A stretch of DNA of 64,000 bases from NCBI GenBank assembly GCA_051846895.1, contig JBPYCQ010000006.1, forward strand, positions 1-64,000, given 5' to 3'. A model generated the notes under the pieces. It had not been told where the DNA came from, ran no database searches, and saw only the letters and a list, made by a program, of their open reading frames with translations. Positions within the stretch are counted from its first letter, which is position 1. Each line of letters opens with the position of its first letter. Below are positions 18,280 through 25,788 of this stretch, piece by piece. Origin of the DNA: CALKAL01 sp051846895. Its GTDB lineage: Bacteria; Bacillota; Bacilli; Bacillales; Alkalibacillaceae. The translations under genes were made by a program, and so were the position numbers.

Positions 18280-19293
18280 ATGTTTAGTGATTATATTAAC
18301 AAACTTGTACAAAATAAAGAAATTCCAGGAGGGGTTTTGCTCGTTCAGCAGGATGGTGTGGACATTTTTCACGATGCATTTGGACATTATCATAATAATG
18401 ATTCAAAACAGCCTTTTATGAAAGATACGATTTTTGACATCGCATCTTTAACAAAAGTTGTTGCTACATTGCCTGCATGTTTGAGGTTAATTACTTTAAA
18501 TGAACTTTCTCTCGATAATCGAGTGCAAGATTTTTTTCCAAACTTCAAATACACCAATATAACGGTCGAGCATCTGCTCCGTCATAACTCTGGATTACCT
18601 GCAGATCTTTCTTATTGTCCGCGAGATGAAAAAAGAGATGTGATGAAAGATGTTTTAAAAGCAGAATTAGAGTACGAGACGGGTACTAAAACGGTTTACA
18701 GTGACTTAGGAATGATATTGTTAGGGAAAATTATCGAGAAAGTATCAGGAAAAAGCTTGGATCAGTTCACAAAGGAAGAAATATTCTTACCTTTTGAAAT
18801 GACAGAAACGAACTACGGTATTTCTAAAGATAAATTATTAAGTACAGCTTCTACAGAAATGTTTAAAGGTAAATATGTTCATGGAGAAGTTCATGATGAA
18901 AAAGCGTTCCACCTTAATGGAGTAAGTGGAAGTGCGGGGGTGTTCTCAACTGCAAGGGATATCGGGAAATATGCCCAGGTTTGGTTGAATCGTCAAAGTC
19001 AAAATGTTTTAGAGCCTACCTTAATGGATGAGGCGGTCATGAACGTTCACGATCAACGTGGATTATCATTCCAAGTATGGGATGGGACGGAACCAGCTTT
19101 ATCTTGCGGGAGCTATTGGCCTGTGGGATCTTTTGGGCATACAGGTTTTACGGGGACAAGTCTATGGATTGATCCAATTAATAAAATAAATGTTGTATTT
19201 TTAACAAATATCGTGCAGTTTGGTAGAAAGCATAATATGATAAAAATTAGAAAAGAATTACATACATTAGTACACCAAAAATTAGTAGATTAA
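18280..19293 (+). CDS. Serine hydrolase of the beta-lactamase/PBP4* family (copy 2)
   Basis: Paralogue of the gene at 9106. SxxK is S56-L-T-K59 (FDIASLTK), YSDLG occupies the YxN position near 147, and HTGFTGTS lies near 288. It has 337 residues and no signal peptide, so a cytoplasmic location is likely. AGAGGTGACGTC precedes ATG. The RpiR-type regulator begins 20 bp after its stop, so the hydrolase and regulator share an operon. Each murQ in this window is followed by one such hydrolase, which supports a common task in muropeptide breakdown. Confidence 0.8.
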   Translation: MFSDYINKLVQNKEIPGGVLLVQQDGVDIFHDAFGHYHNNDSKQPFMKDTIFDIASLTKVVATLPACLRLITLNELSLDNRVQDFFPNFKYTNITVEHLLRHNSGLPADLSYCPRDEKRDVMKDVLKAELEYETGTKTVYSDLGMILLGKIIEKVSGKSLDQFTKEEIFLPFEMTETNYGISKDKLLSTASTEMFKGKYVHGEVHDEKAFHLNGVSGSAGVFSTARDIGKYAQVWLNRQSQNVLEPTLMDEAVMNVHDQRGLSFQVWDGTEPALSCGSYWPVGSFGHTGFTGTSLWIDPINKINVVFLTNIVQFGRKHNMIKIRKELHTLVHQKLVD

Positions 19294-19313
19294 GTATAAA
19301 GGGGAGAGGCAAT

Positions 19314-20192
19314 TTGTCGAGAATGAATGCGGGGATTCAAATGCTACAAGCAATGCTAGATAAGTTACCGCCGTCAGAAGGAAAAATTGCTAGATACATT
19401 TTGGAGCATCCTGAAAAAGCTATTACGATGACGGCATTAGAATTAGGTAAGGCGAGTAAAACTAGTAGCGCAGCAGTTATAAGGTTGTGCAAATCTTTAA
19501 ATTTAACAGGTTTTCAAGAGTTAAAGCTTAGAGTCGCAGGGGATTTACATAAAGGTGATCAGCATGGATTACGTGATATTGAACCGAATGAACCGATTCT
19601 TTCTACAATTGAAAAAGTTACTGCTCATTCCGTTCAATCGATTAAAGAAACAGCTAATTTGATTGATAGTCAAGAAATAGCCAACGCGATTGAAGCATTA
19701 TTTTATGCAAGCAAAATTCATTTTTTTGGAGTAGGTGCTTCGGCAATAGCTGCTTTTGACGCTCAGCAAAAGTTTTTAAGAATCGACCGTAATGCAACGG
19801 CATTGACAGATTTACATATGGCAACAACGGTTGTTGCTAATAGTGAAGAGCAAGATGTTGTTTTTGGTATTTCTTTTTCTGGTGAGACTCAAGAAGTAGC
19901 TAAAATTCTAGCTTTGGCGAAACAAAGAGGGGCTAAAACAATTAGTCTAACAAAATACGGAAAAAACTCTGTCAGCTCAAATGCTGATATAAATCTCTAT
20001 ACTTCAGCAACAAAAGAAGCGACGTTTCGGAGTGGGGCAACGTCATCTAGATTAGCTCAGCTACATGTTATTGACGTATTGTTTATGTGTTTAGCTTCTC
20101 AGTATTATGAAGAGACCGTTAAATATCTAGATTCCACTCGAATATTAATAGACAAGCTAAATAAAGGTGATATATTAAATCAAAAAAAGTAG
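19314..20192 (+). CDS. MurR/RpiR family transcriptional regulator
   Basis: N-terminal HTH_6 domain (about 1-80, with IARYILEHPEKAITMTALELGKAS and AVIRLCKSLNLTGFQELKLR) and a C-terminal SIS domain (about 125-260, FFGVGASAIAAFDAQQKF and GISFSGETQEVAKIL). The SIS domain would bind a sugar phosphate, by analogy MurNAc-6-P. TTG 19314 is 5 bp after GGGGAGAGG; ATG 19323 is possible but far. It is the only RpiR-type gene in the window, so it is the best candidate to bind the repeated AAAAAATATTTC motif upstream of anmK, the sugar kinase and the ABC genes. Confidence 0.88.
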   Translation: MSRMNAGIQMLQAMLDKLPPSEGKIARYILEHPEKAITMTALELGKASKTSSAAVIRLCKSLNLTGFQELKLRVAGDLHKGDQHGLRDIEPNEPILSTIEKVTAHSVQSIKETANLIDSQEIANAIEALFYASKIHFFGVGASAIAAFDAQQKFLRIDRNATALTDLHMATTVVANSEEQDVVFGISFSGETQEVAKILALAKQRGAKTISLTKYGKNSVSSNADINLYTSATKEATFRSGATSSRLAQLHVIDVLFMCLASQYYEETVKYLDSTRILIDKLNKGDILNQKK

Positions 20193-20210
20193 ATTCATAA
20201 CGTTTTATGC

Positions 20211-20298
20211 AAAAAAATATTTCAAATTTGGAGAAAATTATTGATATTTTATTTCGATTGAGTATAATATAACTTAACAACCACTGTTAGCGCTTACA
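20211..20298 (+). promoter_or_regulatory. Promoter of the sugar ABC operon with MurR-like and cre sites
   Basis: AAAAAAATATTTCA (20211-20224) matches the anmK upstream site exactly. The promoter is TTGATA (20241-20246), 16 bp, TATAAT (20263-20268). TGTTAGCGCTTACA (20285-20298) fits the CcpA consensus at every fixed position and lies just downstream of the start region, a roadblock position. Confidence 0.65.
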
Positions 20299-20326
20299 TA
20301 TCATTATATTTTGAGGGGGATATTTA

Positions 20327-21598
20327 ATGAAGTTCAAGAAGCTTTCATTAGCACTATCTATGTTAGTATTTACGCTACTATTTGCGGCATGTAGTGCAGA
20401 TGATGGAGATTCAAAGGATGGAGACGTCGTTGAATTAGAAATGTATAGTTGGCGTGCGGAAGACCGTGCCGCTTATGAAAAAATTATCGAAGCATTTGAG
20501 GATGCGAACCCAGGAATTAAAGTTAAATTCCAACCATTTGAATCTACTGAGTACAACACAATTTTAACAAACGCGATTATTTCTGGTGAAGGTCCAGATA
20601 TCGCCCAATTAAGACCATATTCTGGAACAAAAACATTAGCAGATAATGGTGATTTAGCAAAACTTGATGACATATCAGGTATCGATAGTATAAACAGTGA
20701 CTACTTAGATGCTGCAAGAGGAAGTGACGGAAGCGTTTATGGTGTACCTTTAACACTTAACGCAGGGGTTATTTTCTACAATAAAGGATTATTCGAAAAG
20801 TATAATCTTGAAGCGCCAACAACTTGGGACGAGTTTATGGAAGTAAGTGCAGAATTAAAAGCTAACGGTATTACTCCAGTTGCTCAAGCTGGACGTGCAG
20901 CATACTTATTATCTATGCTTCATGGAGTCGTTTCACCTTCATTATATGGTGGAAACGATTTAGTAGAAGATTTACTAAATGGTGATACTGATCTTCATGA
21001 TGAGAGATTATTAGCTTCATTAGATCGTTTACTAGAATTAGAACAATATCTACCTAAAGATTTCATTGCATTAGATGATAACGATGCACAAGCTTTATTC
21101 TATGCTGAAGAAGCAGCAATGTACATTAACGGTGACTACCGTTTAGGAACATTTGAGAAAAATGCTCCAGATATGGAACTAGGCGTTATTCCAGCATTAA
21201 AAATCGACGGAACTGATGACGCACCTGTTATGACTTGGGTTGACGGTTCATACGGTGTATTAGAAAGTTCTAAAAATAAAGAAGCTGCTTTAAAATTTAT
21301 GGAATTTATGACAACTAAAGAATTTGGACAAATTTTCACAGACGAGTTTAACCGTGTAAGTGCAGTTGATGGAGTAACTCCAAAACATGAAATTGTACAG
21401 CAAGTTTCTGATGCTAAAAGTAAGAGCTCAACACCTTATTTATTCTTAGTACATTTTGGACAAGGATCACCTACTACTAAAACTGTTTTTGAAGATTCAC
21501 TTCAAGGAATGTTCTTAGATGAGATCTCAAAAGAAGATGTACTTGATGCAGCACAAGAAAACTATGAAAGAGTATTAGCTGAAGAAGAAGGAAAATAA
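20327..21598 (+). CDS. Carbohydrate ABC transporter, substrate-binding lipoprotein
   Basis: A family 1 extracellular solute-binding protein, 423 residues. Signal peptide with lipobox LLFAACS (Cys22), then VELEMYSWRAEDRAAYEKII at the N-terminus of the mature fold and APTTWDEFMEVSAELKANG, a classic SBP_bac_1 feature. The start follows GAGGGGG. Two CUT1 permease genes follow. Position next to murQ and murR suggests a MurNAc, GlcNAc-MurNAc or related amino-sugar ligand; this is inference. No PTS transporter of the MurP type is present in the window. Confidence 0.9.
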   Translation: MKFKKLSLALSMLVFTLLFAACSADDGDSKDGDVVELEMYSWRAEDRAAYEKIIEAFEDANPGIKVKFQPFESTEYNTILTNAIISGEGPDIAQLRPYSGTKTLADNGDLAKLDDISGIDSINSDYLDAARGSDGSVYGVPLTLNAGVIFYNKGLFEKYNLEAPTTWDEFMEVSAELKANGITPVAQAGRAAYLLSMLHGVVSPSLYGGNDLVEDLLNGDTDLHDERLLASLDRLLELEQYLPKDFIALDDNDAQALFYAEEAAMYINGDYRLGTFEKNAPDMELGVIPALKIDGTDDAPVMTWVDGSYGVLESSKNKEAALKFMEFMTTKEFGQIFTDEFNRVSAVDGVTPKHEIVQQVSDAKSKSSTPYLFLVHFGQGSPTTKTVFEDSLQGMFLDEISKEDVLDAAQENYERVLAEEEGK

Positions 21599-21630
21599 TA
21601 AGCTGTAAAAATATACTTTGATTAACACGT

Positions 21631-21666
21631 GAATACACAGCCTTTTTATTTCATGGCTGTGTATTC
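21631..21666 (+). other. Intra-operon stem-loop after the sugar-binding protein gene
   Basis: GAATACACAGCC and GGCTGTGTATTC form a perfect 12-bp stem with a 12-nt loop and no T run. As after the Opp-type binding protein, this probably trims or protects the transcript so that binding protein exceeds permease. Confidence 0.65.
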
Positions 21667-21687
21667 AACGTTATGGAGGGGATTTTA

Positions 21688-22662
21688 GTGCCTTCTTTAA
21701 AGGAGCAAGATAGTCAAATAACACCGATAAAGGAAGAAAAGAAGACAAAAAAGAAGAAGTTTAACTTTCGTAAACATTCCGTACATCTTTTCTTGTTACC
21801 TGCAGTCATTTTGTATGCTGTGTTTCAATTTATACCATTAGTTAATGCTGCGTTAAATAGCTTATTCTCCTGGAAAGGGTTTACGCGTGATGCGTTTATC
21901 GGCCTAGATAACTTTATTAATTTGTTTACTCAAGAGCCTTACAAAACCTTTTTTTGGAGAGCATTTGGACATAACTGGCAATATTTCATAGGGACCGTTT
22001 TAACACAATTACTTATTTCATTTGTTTTGGCTTTAATCATTTACACAAAAGTTAAAGGCAGTGAGTTTTTTAAAACGATTTTCTTCTTACCAAAATTGTT
22101 ATCAGTTATCGTCATCGGGTTTTTATTTAGTTTAATTTTAAACCCAACTCGTGGTGCACTTAACAATTTGTTAGAGGCAATAGGACTAGAGGAATTGACC
22201 AGACCTTGGCTAGGGAGTACAGATACGGCATTATGGAGTATTATTGCAGTAGATAGCTGGGCATCGATTGGTTTTTCAATGTTAATATTTTTAGCTGGGC
22301 TACAGGCGATTGAACCGGAAATGTTAGAAGCGGCAAAAATAGATGGTGCGAATTCATTCGTTTTATTAACGCGAATTATTATGCCACTCATACTTCCTGC
22401 GATGATGGTTATGACCGTGTTAGTATTTATTGGTTCATTTGATACGTTCGAATATGTCTTCGCGATGCAAGGATCATCCGGGGGGCCGTATTATTCGACC
22501 GATGTTTTAGCAACATTTTTCTATCGATTAGCTTTCGGTACAGTTGATGGTGGACAGGCAGTAGGAATTGGTTCAGCGATTGCGGTTGTTTTATTCGGGA
22601 TTATCGCAGTAGCTACCTCACTTATTCTTATCTTCTTTAGAAGAAAAGATTTCGATAGATAG
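21688..22662 (+). CDS. Carbohydrate ABC transporter permease 1 (CUT1, MalF-like)
   Basis: Integral membrane permease of 324 residues. A charged cytoplasmic tail is followed by six helices starting at HLFLLPAVILYAVFQFIPLV. The EAA loop reads MLEAAKIDGANSFVLLTRII. I start at GTG 21688 after GGAGGGG; ATG 21673 overlaps that ribosome site. It pairs with the permease that follows. No ATPase gene is in this operon; the MsmX-type ATPase at 29307 could serve. Confidence 0.9.
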   Translation: MPSLKEQDSQITPIKEEKKTKKKKFNFRKHSVHLFLLPAVILYAVFQFIPLVNAALNSLFSWKGFTRDAFIGLDNFINLFTQEPYKTFFWRAFGHNWQYFIGTVLTQLLISFVLALIIYTKVKGSEFFKTIFFLPKLLSVIVIGFLFSLILNPTRGALNNLLEAIGLEELTRPWLGSTDTALWSIIAVDSWASIGFSMLIFLAGLQAIEPEMLEAAKIDGANSFVLLTRIIMPLILPAMMVMTVLVFIGSFDTFEYVFAMQGSSGGPYYSTDVLATFFYRLAFGTVDGGQAVGIGSAIAVVLFGIIAVATSLILIFFRRKDFDR

Positions 22663-22674
22663 GAGTTGTTCAGT

Positions 22675-23502
22675 TTGCATATGAAAAATTACTCAGTACA
22701 AGGAATAAAATATCTAGTCTTATTGTTTTTCGGTTTCATCTTTTTGTACCCAATCTTTGTTATGATTATGTCATCGTTCAAATCAAACTTAGAAATCTTC
22801 ACGAACCCGCTAAGTTTGCCCGAGTCATTTTCATTAGATAACTATAAAGAAGTATGGCATGTTGTGAATTTCTCCGATTATATTTGGAATAGTATTTTCG
22901 TCAGTGCAGCTTCAGTATTTATCGTTTTGCTCGTTTCGTCGATGGCAGGGTACTATTTATCACGGTATACATTTAAGTGGAATCCGTACATATTGTTTTT
23001 CTTTATGGTAGGCTTAATGTTACCGATGCGACTTGCGATTATTCCGTTGTATATTACAATGTTAAATTTAGGTTTGTTAAATACTCACTTTAGTCTAATT
23101 TTCGTTTATGTAGCGGGTGGAATTCCGTTTGCTGTCTTTATTTTCTACGGATTTTTCAGAACGGTACCACGTGCATTAGAGGAATCAGCTCGTCTTGATG
23201 GTTGTAACGATTTTCAAGTATATTATAAAATTGTTTTACCATTAATGCGTCCAGCGATTTCTATTGTTGCAATCGTTAACTTAGTTAATGTTTGGAACGA
23301 TTTCTTCTATCCGTTAATTTTTATTCGTTCGGATGAGTTAAAAACAATTCCATTAGGGATGCTGACCTTATTTGGTGAATATGATACTCAGTGGAACTTA
23401 TTGTTCGCGGGTCTGACGTTGTCATCATTACCGATGATTATCGCCTTTTTATTCGCATCTCGACAATTTATGGATGGATTAACAGAAGGAGCTCTTAAAT
23501 AA
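22675..23502 (+). CDS. Carbohydrate ABC transporter permease 2 (CUT1, MalG-like)
   Basis: Partner permease of about 275 residues with six helices and the EAA loop ALEESARLDGCNDFQVYYKIV. It ends FMDGLTEGALK, typical of MalG-like subunits. AGGAG is in the stop region of the previous gene; TTG 22675 is 9 bp from it and is preferred, ATG 22681 is 15 bp away. The HAD hydrolase gene starts directly at its stop codon. Confidence 0.88.
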   Translation: MHMKNYSVQGIKYLVLLFFGFIFLYPIFVMIMSSFKSNLEIFTNPLSLPESFSLDNYKEVWHVVNFSDYIWNSIFVSAASVFIVLLVSSMAGYYLSRYTFKWNPYILFFFMVGLMLPMRLAIIPLYITMLNLGLLNTHFSLIFVYVAGGIPFAVFIFYGFFRTVPRALEESARLDGCNDFQVYYKIVLPLMRPAISIVAIVNLVNVWNDFFYPLIFIRSDELKTIPLGMLTLFGEYDTQWNLLFAGLTLSSLPMIIAFLFASRQFMDGLTEGALK

Positions 23503-24264
23503 ATGAAGTGGATTAGTTTTGATTTAGATGGCACGTTAATGCAAAACCCTTTTGTTGGACACGTTTTTCCAGAGCTTGAGGAGCTTATTTCTCCTAAGCT
23601 TGGCCCTGGAAAATCGTTTAAGGAATTACTCGTGTCAGAACATAATAGAAAAATGCAATTAGGTCAAATCGTTGAAGCTTATAACTGGGATGAAATTGCG
23701 ATAGATTTATTAAAAGAATACGAGATTGATTTACAGGTAAATGTTGAAGAGATTTGTAATAAACATTGTGTCGAACCGAAAATCTATTTGCTTGATGAGT
23801 ACGTCATTGAATCACTACAATACTTGAAAAAACGTGGATATCAATTAGCCGTTGTGACAAATGGTTATTATAAATATCAAGCGCCGGTTCTTAAAGAATT
23901 AGCGATTTACGATTTGTTTGATGTGATTATTACACCTGACAGGAGCGGCTACGCGAAGCCTGATGCTCGCATTTTAAATGAGCTTTTAGAACGAGGGGAA
24001 CTGGTCGCTCACGTCGGTGACCGGATAGATCATGATATCGTGATGTCAAATGAAGAAGGTATTGACTCAATTTTCATTAATCGACGCCTACCTGAAGAAG
24101 TTATGAAGCGCAAAATTGGCGACCGAAAAAATACAGAAGGATTTCATCAATTTTTACAAGAAAAATGGCAACAAGAAACTGGATTAGTTGATGAAAGAAT
24201 GCCTGAAACAGGGATTCCGAATAAAGTTATTTCAAGTACAAAAGAATTAATGGAAATATTTTAA
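23503..24264 (+). CDS. HAD superfamily hydrolase
   Basis: Phosphatase-type HAD protein of 253 residues. Motif I is FDLDGTLMQ (residues 6-14), motif II is AVVTNGYYKY, motif III Lys lies in GYAKPDARI, and motif IV is VAHVGDRIDHDIVMSNEEG. A helical cap follows motif I. ATG comes immediately after the permease stop codon (TAAATG), so translation is coupled to the sugar transporter. A sugar-phosphate phosphatase role in amino-sugar use is possible; MupP of pseudomonads, which acts on MurNAc-6-P, is also a HAD enzyme. Substrate is unproven. Confidence 0.82.
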   Translation: MKWISFDLDGTLMQNPFVGHVFPELEELISPKLGPGKSFKELLVSEHNRKMQLGQIVEAYNWDEIAIDLLKEYEIDLQVNVEEICNKHCVEPKIYLLDEYVIESLQYLKKRGYQLAVVTNGYYKYQAPVLKELAIYDLFDVIITPDRSGYAKPDARILNELLERGELVAHVGDRIDHDIVMSNEEGIDSIFINRRLPEEVMKRKIGDRKNTEGFHQFLQEKWQQETGLVDERMPETGIPNKVISSTKELMEIF

Positions 24265-24273
24265 TAGAAAATG

Positions 24274-24307
24274 AAAAACCGCCCAGTTGTCGTACAGGCG
24301 GTTTTTT
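24274..24307. terminator. Bidirectional terminator between the HAD gene and glcF
   Basis: AAAAACCGCC (24274-24283) and GGCGGTTTTTT (24297-24307) form a stem with A run on one side and T run on the other, so it can end transcription from both convergent operons. Confidence 0.9.
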
Positions 24308-24337
24308 CTCTCTATATATAATGTAAACACTATCATT

Positions 24338-25633
24338 TTATTTTAATGCTTCTAGTAAAAAGTCTGCTATATGAACAGCGCGCATCGTTTCTGTTTTTTG
24401 TTCGCGCTCAATTCCTAATTTCATTTGTAATAAACAACCAGGATTTGACGTAATAATCGTCGTCGCTTTTGTCTTCTCAACGTGTTCCATCTTATGATCT
24501 AATATTTGCATCGACATTTCTGGTTGTGTAATATTATAAATTCCCGCTGACCCACAACATTGATCGGCATGCTTCATCTCGATATATTGTGCACCATCTA
24601 CCGCTTTAATTAATTGACGTGGTTCATTGAAAACACCCATCACATTGCGTAAATGGCACGAATCTTGATAAGTGACGATTTGGTCGTTAACACTGAGATC
24701 ATGTTCTTCTATAAAGTTGCATTTTACGAGAATTGATGTGAAATCTACTATTTTTTTAGTAAAAGCTTCAGCACGGTCTGCCCAATCAGGATCATCTTTT
24801 AATAGGTGATCATAATCGTGTAAAAAGGCTCCACAACCCCCAGCATTAGTAATGATGTACTCTGCTTCCACAGACTCAAATGCTTCGATATTTTTCTTGG
24901 CAAGTTTATGTGACCCTTCTTTCTCGCCACTGTGACCGTGAAGGGCGCCACAACAGTTTTGGGAATCAGGAATAATGACGTCACATCCTGCTAAATTAAG
25001 TAGTTCAACCGTTGATTTATTTGTTTCATAGAAAAGTGTATCCATTAAGCATCCTTTAAACATAGCGACCGTTGCTTTACGTTCACCTTTGGCTGGGAAA
25101 GTGACTGTATTTTTTTGCTTTTCTTTTTTCGGTACAGTCGGTAATATTTTTTCCATTTGTCGTAAATGTTCAGGAAATAGTTTCATAAACCCAATCTTAC
25201 GGGTGACTTTTTGCAAACCTGATTTTTGGTAAAAGGAAAGTAGTCCTGTTGCTTGCTCCATCCGTTTTTGATTCGGAAATAAGCTATCAAAAACTGTTTT
25301 GCGAACGACTTTTTCTTTAACACCTTTTTTCTTATGCTCTGCAAAAATGGCCCGTGCTTCCTCTAACATATGCCCGTAATTTACTCCTGCTGGGCAAGCT
25401 GGTTCACATGCGCGACATCCGAGACAAACTTTTAATGAATCTTCAACCTGTTCGTATGCTGTTAGATCACCGTCACGAACAGCTTTCATTAAGGCAATTC
25501 TTCCCCGAGGTGAATGTATTTCATTTTGGGTTTCAATATATGTCGGGCATGCTGGTAGGCAAAAACCACAGCGCATGCAATTCAGTAATTCGTTTTCTTC
25601 TATTCGTTCTTGAAAAGCTGCCTGTATGGACAT
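24338..25633 (-). CDS. glcF: Glycolate oxidase iron-sulfur subunit
   Basis: Two 4Fe-4S motifs lie at the N-terminus (CMRCGFCLPACPTY at about 20-33 and CLGCRACEPACPAG at about 72-85). Two Cys-Cys-Gly domains follow (NCCGALHGHSG, QCCGSAGIYN), as in GlcF/heterodisulfide-reductase-like subunits. The protein passes electrons from GlcD-bound glycolate or lactate oxidation to the membrane. I start at 25633 because AAAGGCGGTGATT sits correctly before it. D-lactate released by MurQ is a possible substrate of the GlcD/GlcF pair. A tandem array separates it from glcD. Confidence 0.88.
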   Translation of the reverse strand: MSIQAAFQERIEENELLNCMRCGFCLPACPTYIETQNEIHSPRGRIALMKAVRDGDLTAYEQVEDSLKVCLGCRACEPACPAGVNYGHMLEEARAIFAEHKKKGVKEKVVRKTVFDSLFPNQKRMEQATGLLSFYQKSGLQKVTRKIGFMKLFPEHLRQMEKILPTVPKKEKQKNTVTFPAKGERKATVAMFKGCLMDTLFYETNKSTVELLNLAGCDVIIPDSQNCCGALHGHSGEKEGSHKLAKKNIEAFESVEAEYIITNAGGCGAFLHDYDHLLKDDPDWADRAEAFTKKIVDFTSILVKCNFIEEHDLSVNDQIVTYQDSCHLRNVMGVFNEPRQLIKAVDGAQYIEMKHADQCCGSAGIYNITQPEMSMQILDHKMEHVEKTKATTIITSNPGCLLQMKLGIEREQKTETMRAVHIADFLLEALK

Positions 25634-25677
25634 CCAATCACCGCCTTTCATAACTTGATATTTAAGGTGTCGCACAG

Positions 25678-25786
25678 ATCATGTAGATAGGCCGCTTTAA
25701 TCATGTAGGTAGACGCACCAATCATGTAGGTAGACGCTCAATCCACGTAGATAGACACTCCGACCACGTAGATAGCTCTTCCATCA
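25678..25786. repeat. Tandem array D: five units of 20-22 bp with core ATCATGTAGGTAGACGC
   Basis: Five imperfect units (ATCATGTAGGTAGACGC plus CACCA or similar; the last two read CCACGTAGATAGA). It fills the 155-bp gap between glcD and glcF, which are on the same strand and expected to be co-transcribed, so it would lie inside the operon mRNA. It is a fourth sequence family with the same period as arrays A-C. Confidence 0.8.
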
Positions 25787-25788
25787 AC

